A stretch of 7,038 nt of DNA, taken from contig CAMDQP010000053.1 in NCBI GenBank assembly GCA_945906115.1, forward strand, positions 1 through 7,038. The letters run 5' to 3'. The notes beneath the pieces were generated by a model that did no database searches, was not told the origin of the DNA, and was given only the letters and a program-made list of their open reading frames with translations. Below are positions 1 to 5,618 of the stretch, in pieces; position 1 is the first letter of the stretch; every line of letters begins with the position of its first letter. The DNA comes from Opitutus sp. GAS368 (GTDB taxonomy: Bacteria; Verrucomicrobiota; Verrucomicrobiia; Opitutales; UBA953). The position numbers and the translations under genes are program-made.

Positions 1-296
1 CCATGGTGCCCGCCGCCGGCCAAGGCGCCGTCGCCCTCCAGTCCCGCTCCGCGGAAGTCGCCCAGTATGTCGCCGCCGGCTGCGCCGCCACGACGTATTC
101 CGTGACCGTCGAACGCCTATTCCTCGCCAAGCTCGGCGAAGGCTGCCACACCGCGTTCGCGTGCCACCATGCCGCGGGTCGCATGCATCTCTTCCGCGCT
201 GACTTCGGTTTTCGCGACTTCGCTTTCCCCGTCACCGACCTCGCCACGGCCTCCGCCTTGGCCGACGACATCCTCCGCCAGATCCTGCCCCGCTGA
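1..296 (+). CDS. hemC: Hydroxymethylbilane synthase (porphobilinogen deaminase), C-terminal part
   Basis: HemC joins four porphobilinogen molecules into hydroxymethylbilane in cytoplasmic tetrapyrrole synthesis. The 5' part lies outside the window; the ATG at 3-5 is almost certainly internal, because it begins the conserved family segment (here MVPAAGQGAVALQSR) that precedes the C-terminal domain. The signature for the dipyrromethane cofactor follows as GEGCHTAF. Its cysteine (codon 144-146) corresponds to E. coli Cys242, the covalent cofactor attachment site. The E. coli enzyme has about 71 residues after that cysteine and this one has 49, so the C-terminal domain is compact. The stop TGA (294-296) is two bases before the hemD ATG, which fits one transcript and coupled translation. 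Family assignment is secure from motifs; only the upstream extent is unknown. Confidence 0.93.
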   Translation, partial: MVPAAGQGAVALQSRSAEVAQYVAAGCAATTYSVTVERLFLAKLGEGCHTAFACHHAAGRMHLFRADFGFRDFAFPVTDLATASALADDILRQILPR

Positions 297-298
297 CT

Positions 299-1084
299 AT
301 GAGCAAACTGCCTCTCCGTGATCGCCACGTCGTCCTCACCCGTCCGGAAGGACGCGGCGCTGACTGGAAGACCGCCCTCGTCGACGCCGGCGCGGCGGTC
401 TCCGAACTCCCGCTGCTCGAAATCAAGTTCGAGCCCGATGACACCGTCCTCAGCGAGGTCCTCGATGCCATGGGCGAATACGACTGGCTCGTCTTCACCA
501 GCGCCAACGGCGTGCGCGGATTCTTCGACCGCTTCTTCGAGCGCTTCACCGACATCCGTTCCGTCGGCGGCGTGCGCTTCGCGTGCCTCGGACCTGCGAC
601 CGAGAAGGCCCTGCGCCAGTACCACCTGGAAAGCGACCTCACCGCCACGCAGAACGACGCCTTGTCGCTCGGTCGCGAGCTGATGAACAAATACGACGTC
701 GAGAACCAGAAGATCCTCGTCGTCACCGGCAACCTTAACACGCCCGAACTGCCGCGCCTCCTCATGGACGGCGCCTTGGCGATTGTCGACGTCATCAAAG
801 TCTACGCCACTGAGGAGAAGTCTGTCGCCGAATCGCCCGAGGCGGCTGAGTTCCGCCGTCGCGGCGCCGACATCATCGTCTTCGCCAGCCCATCCGCCGT
901 GGAATCGTTCCTGCACCAAGCCGCGGCCCTTCGCCCCGATGCCGGTGCGCGCCAGCCCAAGGCCGTGGCCATCGGAGCGACGACCGCGGATGCGTTGCGT
1001 AAGGCTGGTATCCCGCTGGCTGGCACCGCTTCCGCGCCTACCGCCGTCGCCATTCGTAACGCGGTGATTGATGCCCTCGCATGA
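299..1084 (+). CDS. hemD: Uroporphyrinogen-III synthase
   Basis: HemD closes hydroxymethylbilane, the HemC product, into uroporphyrinogen III with inversion of ring D. The 261-residue length is normal for a single-domain HEM4 protein. Family landmarks are the N-terminal VVLTRPEG (11-18), VFTSANGVRGFF (65-76), LGPATEKAL (97-105), the conserved tyrosine in KVYAT (Tyr169), VFASPSAVESF (194-204) and AIGATTADALRKAG (224-237). Together these mark the two alternating subdomains flanking the active-site cleft. Sequence conservation in this family is low, so the position directly after hemC supports the call. The ATG at 299 is chosen because it lies 2 nt after the hemC stop and directly precedes the family's first beta strand. 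No Shine-Dalgarno is present. The stop overlaps the trpF start (ATGA). Confidence 0.93.
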   Translation: MSKLPLRDRHVVLTRPEGRGADWKTALVDAGAAVSELPLLEIKFEPDDTVLSEVLDAMGEYDWLVFTSANGVRGFFDRFFERFTDIRSVGGVRFACLGPATEKALRQYHLESDLTATQNDALSLGRELMNKYDVENQKILVVTGNLNTPELPRLLMDGALAIVDVIKVYATEEKSVAESPEAAEFRRRGADIIVFASPSAVESFLHQAAALRPDAGARQPKAVAIGATTADALRKAGIPLAGTASAPTAVAIRNAVIDALA

Positions 1085-1731
1085 TCGGCTCGGCGCGCAT
1101 CAAGGTCTGCGGGATCACCCGCGCGGCCGACGCCACCACGGCCCTCGCCCTAGGAGCTGATTTTCTTGGCATCAACTGCTGGAGCGGCTCACCTCGATTC
1201 GTCCCCGCCGACGCCCGAGCCGCCCTGCTCCGCGAGATTCCCGCGGCCCAGCGCGTGGCCGTGACCGTCAACCCTTCCGTCGCTGAAGCCGCTGCGCTCA
1301 TCGCTGAAGGCTTCGCCATCGTCCAGGCCCACTTCGATCCGACGAAGAACGAGTGCGACCTCCAGGGCCTCTCCGCCCAGCTGGGCGTAAAGCGTCTCTG
1401 GTTGGCCCCTAAGCTCGCGGACGGCGCCGAGTGGCCCGCCGACCTCATTCCGCTCGCCGAAGGCTTCGTGCACGATGCACATGCCAAAGATGCCTTCGGA
1501 GGCACCGGTAAGGTCTCGGACTGGACCCGCTTCCAGAAACTTCTCCAGAAATACCCGCAAAGCCTCTGGATTCTCGCCGGTGGCCTTGGACCGGATAATA
1601 TCGCTGCGGCCGCGAACTCCGGAGCAGGCTTTTTTGACCTCAACAGCGGGATAGAACTCGCACCCGGACTCAAATCTGCCGAAAAACTGGCTGGCGTGTC
1701 GGAAGTCTTGCTTAAAAACACTCAATCGTAA
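1081..1731 (+). CDS. trpF: Phosphoribosylanthranilate isomerase
   Basis: TrpF carries out the Amadori rearrangement of N-(5-phosphoribosyl)anthranilate in tryptophan synthesis, in a (beta/alpha)8 barrel. The 216-residue length is typical. Visible motifs are IKVCGIT (7-13) with the catalytic base Cys10; FLGINCWSGSPRFV (28-41), the usual G-x-N/F-SPRxV loop; DAFGGTGKVSDW (137-148); LAGGLGPDNI (165-174); and the phosphate-binding FDLNSGIE (185-192). Asp132, just before the GGTGK loop, is the likely catalytic acid. The usual vQLHG motif is altered to VQAHF (81-85), with the histidine kept. Start and hemD stop overlap as ATGA, implying translational coupling. No other trp gene is in the window, so trpF sits in a haem operon here. 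No clear terminator follows it. Confidence 0.93.
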   Translation: MIGSARIKVCGITRAADATTALALGADFLGINCWSGSPRFVPADARAALLREIPAAQRVAVTVNPSVAEAAALIAEGFAIVQAHFDPTKNECDLQGLSAQLGVKRLWLAPKLADGAEWPADLIPLAEGFVHDAHAKDAFGGTGKVSDWTRFQKLLQKYPQSLWILAGGLGPDNIAAAANSGAGFFDLNSGIELAPGLKSAEKLAGVSEVLLKNTQS

Positions 1732-1755
1732 CACCCGCCCCCCTTTCCCGGCACT

Positions 1756-1771
1756 TGGCACGGGTGATGCA
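1756..1771 (+). promoter_or_regulatory. Sigma-54 (RpoN) promoter of the P-II gene
   Basis: The sequence TGGCACGGGTGATGCA matches the published sigma-54 consensus TGGCACG-N4-TTGCW at every specified position but one (A for the first T of the -12 element). The invariant GG (1757-1758) and GC (1769-1770) have the required spacing. This places the start of transcription near 1782, about 39 nt before the P-II ATG. Sigma-54 with NtrC control of P-II genes is a well-known arrangement, which strengthens the call. I could not identify an activator site (NtrC-type dyad) upstream; it would have to lie within trpF. Confidence 0.78.
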
Positions 1772-1820
1772 TAAGTGGACTTGCTCAACCGAACGCCTAA
1801 CCCAACCTAAACACACCACC

Positions 1821-2159
1821 ATGAAGCTCGTCGTCGCCATCATCAAACCCTTCAAGCTTGAAGAAGTTAAGGACGCTCTCGCCGAAATCGGCATCGAGGG
1901 TATGACCGTAACTGAAGTCAAGGGCTTCGGCCGCCAGAAGGGTCACACGGAAATCTACCGCGGTTCTGAATACACCGTCGATTTCCTCCCCAAGGTGAAA
2001 ATCGAGGCCGCCGTCGCTGATGAGCAGGTTGAGAAGGCCATCGCCACAATTTCCAAGGCTGCCCTGACCGGTAAGATTGGTGACGGTAAGATTTTCGTGA
2101 TCGGACTCACTGACGTCATCCGCATTCGCACCGGCGAGCGCGGCCCTGCCGCCATCTAA
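1821..2159 (+). CDS. glnB: P-II family nitrogen regulatory protein (GlnB/GlnK type)
   Basis: P-II is a trimeric cytoplasmic sensor of 2-oxoglutarate, ATP and ADP that controls nitrogen assimilation by binding glutamine synthetase adenylyltransferase, NtrB or AmtB. At 112 residues it has the standard length. The T-loop (about 37-55) contains FGRQKGH (36-42), with Gln39 for 2-oxoglutarate, and YRGSEYTVDFLPK (46-58), with Tyr51, the uridylylation site, and Ser49. The B-loop TGKIGDGKIFV (83-93) and C-terminal TGERGPAAI complete the nucleotide site. ATG 1821 is chosen because family proteins begin MKLV/MKKI; an in-frame TTG at 1755 lies inside the promoter. The leader is A/C-rich with no Shine-Dalgarno. 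GlnB versus GlnK cannot be decided from sequence; no amtB is adjacent. A sigma-54 promoter and a terminator bracket the gene. Confidence 0.95.
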   Translation: MKLVVAIIKPFKLEEVKDALAEIGIEGMTVTEVKGFGRQKGHTEIYRGSEYTVDFLPKVKIEAAVADEQVEKAIATISKAALTGKIGDGKIFVIGLTDVIRIRTGERGPAAI

Positions 2160-2182
2160 GTCCCCCCGTTCAGACCTAGCAG

Positions 2183-2213
2183 AAGGGCGTCCCTCGGGAC
2201 GCCCTTTTTCTTT
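2183..2213 (+). terminator. Rho-independent terminator after the P-II gene
   Basis: A 10-bp perfect stem (2183-2192 with 2197-2206, core AGGGCGTCC / GGACGCCCT) closes a CTCG tetraloop and runs into TTTTTCTTT (2205-2213). It begins 23 nt after the P-II stop and ends 3 nt before the convergent cupin stop. The reverse direction has no good U-tract after the stem, so it acts mainly on the + strand. Confidence 0.92.
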
Positions 2214-2216
2214 GGC

Positions 2217-2732
2217 TTATTTCGCGGCAGCCTTGGCCGCGGCCCTCGCCGCGTCGCGCTTGGCCAGCATACCCGGCGAATTCCACTTGATGACGTGGTA
2301 GGTCGCCTGCCCTTCGCCGGCATTACGGATGGCGTGGTCGATGTTGGCGGCCTGAAAGATAACGGAGCCCGGTCCGAGCTTCACCCAGTCGCCAGCGACG
2401 AGCGCTTCGACCGTGCCTTCCTTGACGATGAGCAGTTCCTCATCGGCGTGCTGGTGGGGCGGGTGCGGCGCCTGGCCAGGATTCAGCGTCGTAATGTGAT
2501 ATTCAAGTTCGTCGAGGGTCGCGGTCGGGGCCTGGCAGACCTTGCGGTAAGCGCCGATCTTGGTGGGCTTGACGACCAGCTTCTCCCAATCGAAGGCCAT
2601 CGAGCCCATGATGGGCTTCGGGGCCGGGACGGTGGCGGCGAGGCGGTCTTGGCCAATGAAGCCGAGGAGGCCTAGGCAGACGGAGGCGGTCAGGGCGGCG
2701 ACGGCGAGGTCGCGACGGGTCGGGGTGATCAT
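2217..2732 (-). CDS. Exported cupin-domain protein
   Basis: A 171-residue protein with one cupin (double-stranded beta-helix) domain. The N-terminus has twin arginines in TRRDLAV (5-11) followed by a hydrophobic stretch (about 9-26), which resembles a Tat signal; a Sec signal or membrane anchor is possible. The first cupin motif gives metal ligands His93, His95 and Glu99 in HPPHQHADEE, with Gly106. The second gives His133 in NIDHAIRN, with Asn137. All four ligands of a typical mononuclear metal site are present. The end (157-171) is an Ala/Lys/Arg-rich tail. Substrate and reaction cannot be read: small cupins include sugar-binding, dioxygenase-like and regulatory proteins. It converges on the P-II gene and diverges from the peptide-binding lipoprotein. 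No Shine-Dalgarno precedes the ATG. Confidence 0.85.
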   Translation of the reverse strand: MITPTRRDLAVAALTASVCLGLLGFIGQDRLAATVPAPKPIMGSMAFDWEKLVVKPTKIGAYRKVCQAPTATLDELEYHITTLNPGQAPHPPHQHADEELLIVKEGTVEALVAGDWVKLGPGSVIFQAANIDHAIRNAGEGQATYHVIKWNSPGMLAKRDAARAAAKAAAK

Positions 2733-2738
2733 GGGTCA

Positions 2739-2767
2739 TATCTAGGAAGCAGGCCGAGGGGAGTAAA
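2739..2767 (-). promoter_or_regulatory. Possible sigma-70-type promoter of the cupin gene
   Basis: On the - strand, TTTACT (2767-2762) and TAGATA (2744-2739) are separated by 17 nt. The -10-like box ends 6 nt before the ATG, so a transcript would be leaderless or nearly so. Matches to consensus are modest (4/6 and 3/6). The 87-bp intergenic region must hold both divergent promoters. Confidence 0.3.
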
Positions 2768-2784
2768 GAGCCCATCCAGACGCC

Positions 2785-2814
2785 TTGCCCTCGGGCCAAC
2801 CCTGGGCCTAATCT
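2785..2814 (+). promoter_or_regulatory. Possible sigma-70-type promoter of the peptide-binding lipoprotein gene
   Basis: TTGCCC (2785-2790) and TAATCT (2809-2814) are separated by 18 nt. The -10-like box ends 5 nt before the ATG at 2820, predicting a leaderless mRNA. An imperfect dyad, TTGxCC-N3-GGxCAA (2785-2799), overlaps the -35 box and could be an operator, though it is short enough to be chance. Confidence 0.35.
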
Positions 2815-2819
2815 GCCGC

Positions 2820-4484
2820 ATGCTTCGCCCCCCGCTCCATTGGACGGCTGCCCTGCTCGCCTTGGCGGGCCTGCTGGTGGGCTGCGGCGACGGCAAGAGC
2901 ACCGCCGAGAAGAAGGCCGCCGAAGGCTACCTCATCATCAACAATATGGCCGAGCCCTCGGGGCTAGATCCGCAGACCATCACCGGACTCAGTGAGAGTC
3001 ATATCATCGCCGCCCTCTTCGAAGGCCTCGTCAATTACGACCCCAAGGATCTGCATCCTATCCCCGGCGTCGCCGAAAGCTGGACGATGTCGAAGGACGG
3101 CAAGACCTGGACTTTTCGCCTGCGCGAGAATGCCCGCTGGTCGAACGGCGACCCAGTGACCACCGCCGACTTCCTCTTTAGCTACGAGCGGATGCTCACG
3201 CCGAGCTTTGGCGCCGAATACGCCTCGATGCTACACGGCATCCGCGGCGCCAAGCATTTCCACACCGGCAAGTCCAAAGACTTCAAGACCGTCGGCCTCC
3301 GCGCGCCCGACACCCGTACGCTCATTATCGAGCTCGAGGATCCCATCCCTTACTTCCTACAGCTCCTCTGCCACCACAGCTGGATTCCCGTGCACCCGGG
3401 GACGATCCTCAAGCACGGCAAGATGGATTCGCTCAACACACTATGGACCCGGCCCGGTTCCCTGGTGGGTAATGGCGCCTTCACCTTAGAAAAATGGGAA
3501 GTGGCCCGCCGCGTCGTCGTGCGCAAGAACCCGCTCTACTGGAACGCCCAGGAGGTCTCGCTCAACGCCGTCGAGTTCCGCGCCATCGCCGACCTCTTTG
3601 CCGAGGAGCGCGCGTTCCGCGGCGGCGAACTTCACATCACCGGCGCAGTCCCGCCTTACAAGGTCGCTAAACTGCGCGAGCAGAAGGCCCCACACCTGCG
3701 GCTCGATCCGTTCTTCTCGACCGCCTTCGTCTGGGTCAACTGCGACATCAAAGGCGACAAGCCCGTCGACCTCGCCGCCCGTAAGGCCCTGCTCGATCCG
3801 CGCGTCCGCCAAGCGCTCGGTATGGCCATCGACCGCAACCTCATCGCGGAGAAAGTCCTGCGAGCTGGCGAGGCTCCTGCGTTGCACTTCACCCCGCCCG
3901 GCACCGGTGGCTTCCTGCCAACCGCTCGCTGGAAACAGGATGCGAACGAAGCCCGCCGCCTGCTGGCTGCAGCGGGCTACCCCAAAGGCAAAGGACTACC
4001 CAAATTCGATTACCTCTACAACTCCTCCGAAGGGGCGCAGATGGTGGCTCAGGCCTACCAGGAGATGTGGCGTCGCGAGCTCGGCGTGGAAGTCGAGCTA
4101 CGCAACCTCGAGTGGAAGGTCTATCTCTCGGCCATGCGTAAAGGTGAATACCACCTCTGCCGCGGGGCCTGGGTCGGTGACTATAACGACCCCAACACTT
4201 TCCTCGAGATGCTGATCAGCGGCAACGAGCTGAATATCTCGAACTGGACCGATAACGAATATGACCGCCTCCTCGGATTGGCCGCCAAAGAGACCGATGC
4301 GACCAAGCGCTTCGATTATTTCCAGCAGGCGGAGGCCCGCCTGATCAGCCAGGCGCCGGTGCTGCCGGTCGTCTTCAACAAGAACAAGTTCCTCATCCGG
4401 CCCGAGGTGCAAGGGTGGTATCCCACCCTCCTGGACCAGCACCCTTTCACCGCCGTCCGGCTCGTTCCTGCGAAAGGGGATTGA
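2820..4484 (+). CDS. Oligopeptide ABC transporter substrate-binding lipoprotein (SBP family 5, OppA-like)
   Basis: A 554-residue extracytoplasmic solute-binding protein of the OppA/DppA family. A lipoprotein signal peptide ends in the lipobox LVGC, giving Cys22 as the lipidated residue after a hydrophobic stretch (9-21). Family landmarks follow in order: EPSGLDPQTI (45-54), LFEGLVNYDP (66-75), the PGVAESW...DGKTWTFRLRENARWSNGDPVT block (82-114), NGAFTLEKW (218-226), RKNPLYWN (235-242) and WVGDYNDPNTFLEML (451-465). Asp454 aligns with OppA Asp419, which holds the peptide amino terminus, so peptides are the likely ligand. Length and motifs are closer to OppA/MppA than to nickel or sugar members. 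No permease or ATPase gene is beside it, so it must share a transporter encoded elsewhere or serve another role such as peptide sensing. ATG 2820 is fixed by the signal peptide. Confidence 0.93.
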   Translation: MLRPPLHWTAALLALAGLLVGCGDGKSTAEKKAAEGYLIINNMAEPSGLDPQTITGLSESHIIAALFEGLVNYDPKDLHPIPGVAESWTMSKDGKTWTFRLRENARWSNGDPVTTADFLFSYERMLTPSFGAEYASMLHGIRGAKHFHTGKSKDFKTVGLRAPDTRTLIIELEDPIPYFLQLLCHHSWIPVHPGTILKHGKMDSLNTLWTRPGSLVGNGAFTLEKWEVARRVVVRKNPLYWNAQEVSLNAVEFRAIADLFAEERAFRGGELHITGAVPPYKVAKLREQKAPHLRLDPFFSTAFVWVNCDIKGDKPVDLAARKALLDPRVRQALGMAIDRNLIAEKVLRAGEAPALHFTPPGTGGFLPTARWKQDANEARRLLAAAGYPKGKGLPKFDYLYNSSEGAQMVAQAYQEMWRRELGVEVELRNLEWKVYLSAMRKGEYHLCRGAWVGDYNDPNTFLEMLISGNELNISNWTDNEYDRLLGLAAKETDATKRFDYFQQAEARLISQAPVLPVVFNKNKFLIRPEVQGWYPTLLDQHPFTAVRLVPAKGD

Positions 4485-4509
4485 ACGGAACTTCCCCCTC
4501 GCCTACTCT
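4481..4509 (+). promoter_or_regulatory. Possible promoter of the small exported protein gene
   Basis: TTGAAC (4481-4486, overlapping the stop of the upstream gene) and TACTCT (4504-4509) are separated by 17 nt. The -10-like box ends 12 nt before the ATG at 4522, leaving a leader of about 6 nt. No terminator lies in the 37-bp gap, so read-through from the upstream gene is also possible. Confidence 0.3.
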
Positions 4510-4521
4510 GACTTCATTCCC

Positions 4522-5031
4522 ATGCGCTCCCTCGCCCTCGCTCTGTTAGCCACCCTCGCCGCCGTCTCCGGCCTCGCCCAAGCCGACCCCCTCCGTTCCA
4601 CCGGCGGCGACGAAAAGGCCTTTGCCAAGCTCCGCGGCATCACCTTCTTCTTCATCGACGTCACCACGTCCGAAAGCCGCCCCGAGGATGCCGACCTGCG
4701 CGGCGAGATCCGCGACGCGATGGAGCTCGAGATGCGCCGCGCCAACATCGTGCCGCGCTCGGTCGATGGCCTGACGCCGGAGACCACTACGCCCCTCCTG
4801 ACCATCGAGGTCCGCCTCGATCGCGGCCTCGGCCGCTACAACGCTGACGTCATTCTGGCCGTGCGCGACAACGCCACGATCACCCGCAACAAGGAAGCCG
4901 TCCTCGCCCAGTCCTACTCCCAGTCGAAGCGCGCGATGGGTACCTCCGACACGACGCTGAACCGCGAGGTCAGGGCCCGCAGCCGCGAACTTGTGCAGGA
5001 GCTCCTGGCCGGCATCAAGACCCTGAAGTAA
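4522..5031 (+). CDS. Exported protein of unknown function
   Basis: I do not recognise this 169-residue protein. It starts with a clear Sec signal peptide: an Arg at position 3, a hydrophobic core (4-18) and an AQA cleavage motif before Asp22, so the mature form has about 148 residues in the periplasm. There is no lipobox cysteine, and the mature part has no cysteine at all. It reads as a small alpha/beta domain: strand GITFFFIDV (39-47), a charged helix EIRDAMELEMRRANI (62-76), strands PLLTIEVRL (91-99) and YNADVILAVRD (106-116), then a long C-terminal helix from about 145 that ends LLAGIKTLK. The pattern recalls small periplasmic or outer-membrane-associated accessory proteins, but I cannot name a family. 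It lies 37 bp after the peptide-binding lipoprotein on the same strand. GC-rich codon use and the signal peptide support it as a real gene. Confidence 0.8.
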   Translation: MRSLALALLATLAAVSGLAQADPLRSTGGDEKAFAKLRGITFFFIDVTTSESRPEDADLRGEIRDAMELEMRRANIVPRSVDGLTPETTTPLLTIEVRLDRGLGRYNADVILAVRDNATITRNKEAVLAQSYSQSKRAMGTSDTTLNREVRARSRELVQELLAGIKTLK

Positions 5032-5043
5032 GGCCGCAGGCCT
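5031..5043 (+). terminator. Weak hairpin after the exported-protein gene
   Basis: AGGCC-GCA-GGCCT is a 5-bp perfect stem with a 3-nt loop, starting at the last base of the stop codon. No U-tract follows (CGCCTCCTTGG). It could be a weak or Rho-assisted terminator, or chance in GC-rich DNA. Confidence 0.2.
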
Positions 5044-5068
5044 CGCCTCCTTGGAACTCCTGAAGAAG

Positions 5069-5143
5069 ATGCGCGGCGACGGGGCCGCCCTATTCTATCA
5101 CAACTTGCGCCGCGAAGCCCGCTGGCCCAAGTATTGGCTCTGA
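5069..5143 (+). CDS. Possible 24-residue mini-ORF upstream of the RidA-family gene
   Basis: Within the 116-bp gap between two genes, an ATG opens a 24-codon reading frame rich in Arg and aromatic residues (2 Trp, 2 Tyr, 1 Phe), ending RWPKYWL. Its TGA lies 4 nt before the RidA-family ATG, the spacing expected for translational coupling. Most codons end in G or C, as in neighbouring genes. The frame stays open upstream to a stop at 5024-5026, so a TTG start at 5051 (31 codons) is also possible. It is in a different frame from both neighbours. It could be a small protein, a leader peptide, the eroded end of a lost gene, or an accident of GC-rich sequence. Length alone gives no statistical support. 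Confidence 0.3.
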   Translation: MRGDGAALFYHNLRREARWPKYWL

Positions 5144-5147
5144 ACTT

Positions 5148-5612
5148 ATGTCCTCCGTCGAAGCCCGCCTCACCGAACTCGGCATCACCCTGCCGACCCC
5201 TCCCGCCGCCGCCGGCGCCTATGTCCCGGCCGTTCGGACGGGCAACCTGCTCTACTTGGCCGGCACACTGCCGATGAAGGACGGCAAGGTGACCTCGCTC
5301 GGTAAGGTTGGTCGCGAGGTCGATATCGTCCAAGCCGCCGAGGCCGCCAAGCTCTGCGTGCTCAATGCGCTGGCCAATGCCAAGGCTGCCTTGGGCTCGC
5401 TGGATCGCATCAGCCGCGTGGTCATGGTCAATGGCTTCGTCAACGGCGTCGATGGCTTCAGTGATAGCCCCAAAGTACTCAACGGCGCCTCCGAGTTCCT
5501 GCTCCAAGTCTTTGGCGACGCCGGCAAGCACGCACGCGCCGCGGTTTCCGTGAACGGTCTGCCTCTCGGCGTCTCCGTTGAGGTCCAGATCGTGCTCGAG
5601 GTCCGCGACTAA
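5148..5612 (+). CDS. RidA family protein (YjgF/YER057c/UK114)
   Basis: A 154-residue member of the trimeric RidA/YjgF superfamily, in the longer subgroup that starts with an 'ARLxELGITLPxPPxxxxxYVPAVRTGNLLYLAG' pattern. RidA itself hydrolyses reactive enamines and imines, such as 2-aminoacrylate, made by PLP enzymes; this subgroup is mostly uncharacterised. The key arginine of the family is present as Arg130 in HARAAV, equivalent to RidA Arg105, and is followed by LPLGVSVEVQ (138-147) with Glu145. Deaminase activity is therefore possible but not proven. YVPAVRTG (25-32) and VVMVNGFVNG (91-100) are further family segments. ATG 5148 matches the usual N-terminus of the subgroup. No signal peptide, so cytoplasmic. 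Its stop lies 6 bp from that of the convergent tolA-like gene, with no terminator between. Confidence 0.92.
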   Translation: MSSVEARLTELGITLPTPPAAAGAYVPAVRTGNLLYLAGTLPMKDGKVTSLGKVGREVDIVQAAEAAKLCVLNALANAKAALGSLDRISRVVMVNGFVNGVDGFSDSPKVLNGASEFLLQVFGDAGKHARAAVSVNGLPLGVSVEVQIVLEVRD

Positions 5613-5618
5613 ACCGGC

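Noticed and set aside
232..798. Long - strand open frame (188 codons) opposite hemC/hemD
   Set aside because: It lies opposite two recognised genes with conserved motifs, has Arg/Ser-rich low-complexity content and shows no family pattern; long antisense frames are expected in GC-rich coding DNA.
1468..1480. GTGCA-CGA-TGCAC dyad inside trpF as an NtrC enhancer site
   Set aside because: The half-sites face the opposite way from the NtrC consensus (TGCACC...GGTGCA), the spacing is too short, and the stretch encodes trpF residues just before the catalytic loop.
1038..1788. Two overlapping - strand open frames (227 and 199 codons) opposite trpF
   Set aside because: Both mirror trpF, whose catalytic motifs are intact on the + strand; neither translation shows a recognisable domain.
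1755..1820. N-terminal extension of the P-II protein from an in-frame TTG at 1755
   Set aside because: The extension would lie on top of the sigma-54 promoter, upstream of the transcript start, and P-II proteins begin at MKLV (ATG 1821).
5032..5147. A structured RNA or riboswitch leader before the RidA-family gene
   Set aside because: Only a 5-bp hairpin is visible, with no conserved aptamer pattern; the mini-ORF is the better, though weak, explanation.
4914..5531. - strand open frame (205 codons) opposite the exported-protein gene and the RidA-family gene
   Set aside because: It covers a well-supported RidA gene and the end of a signal-peptide protein; its translation has no family features.
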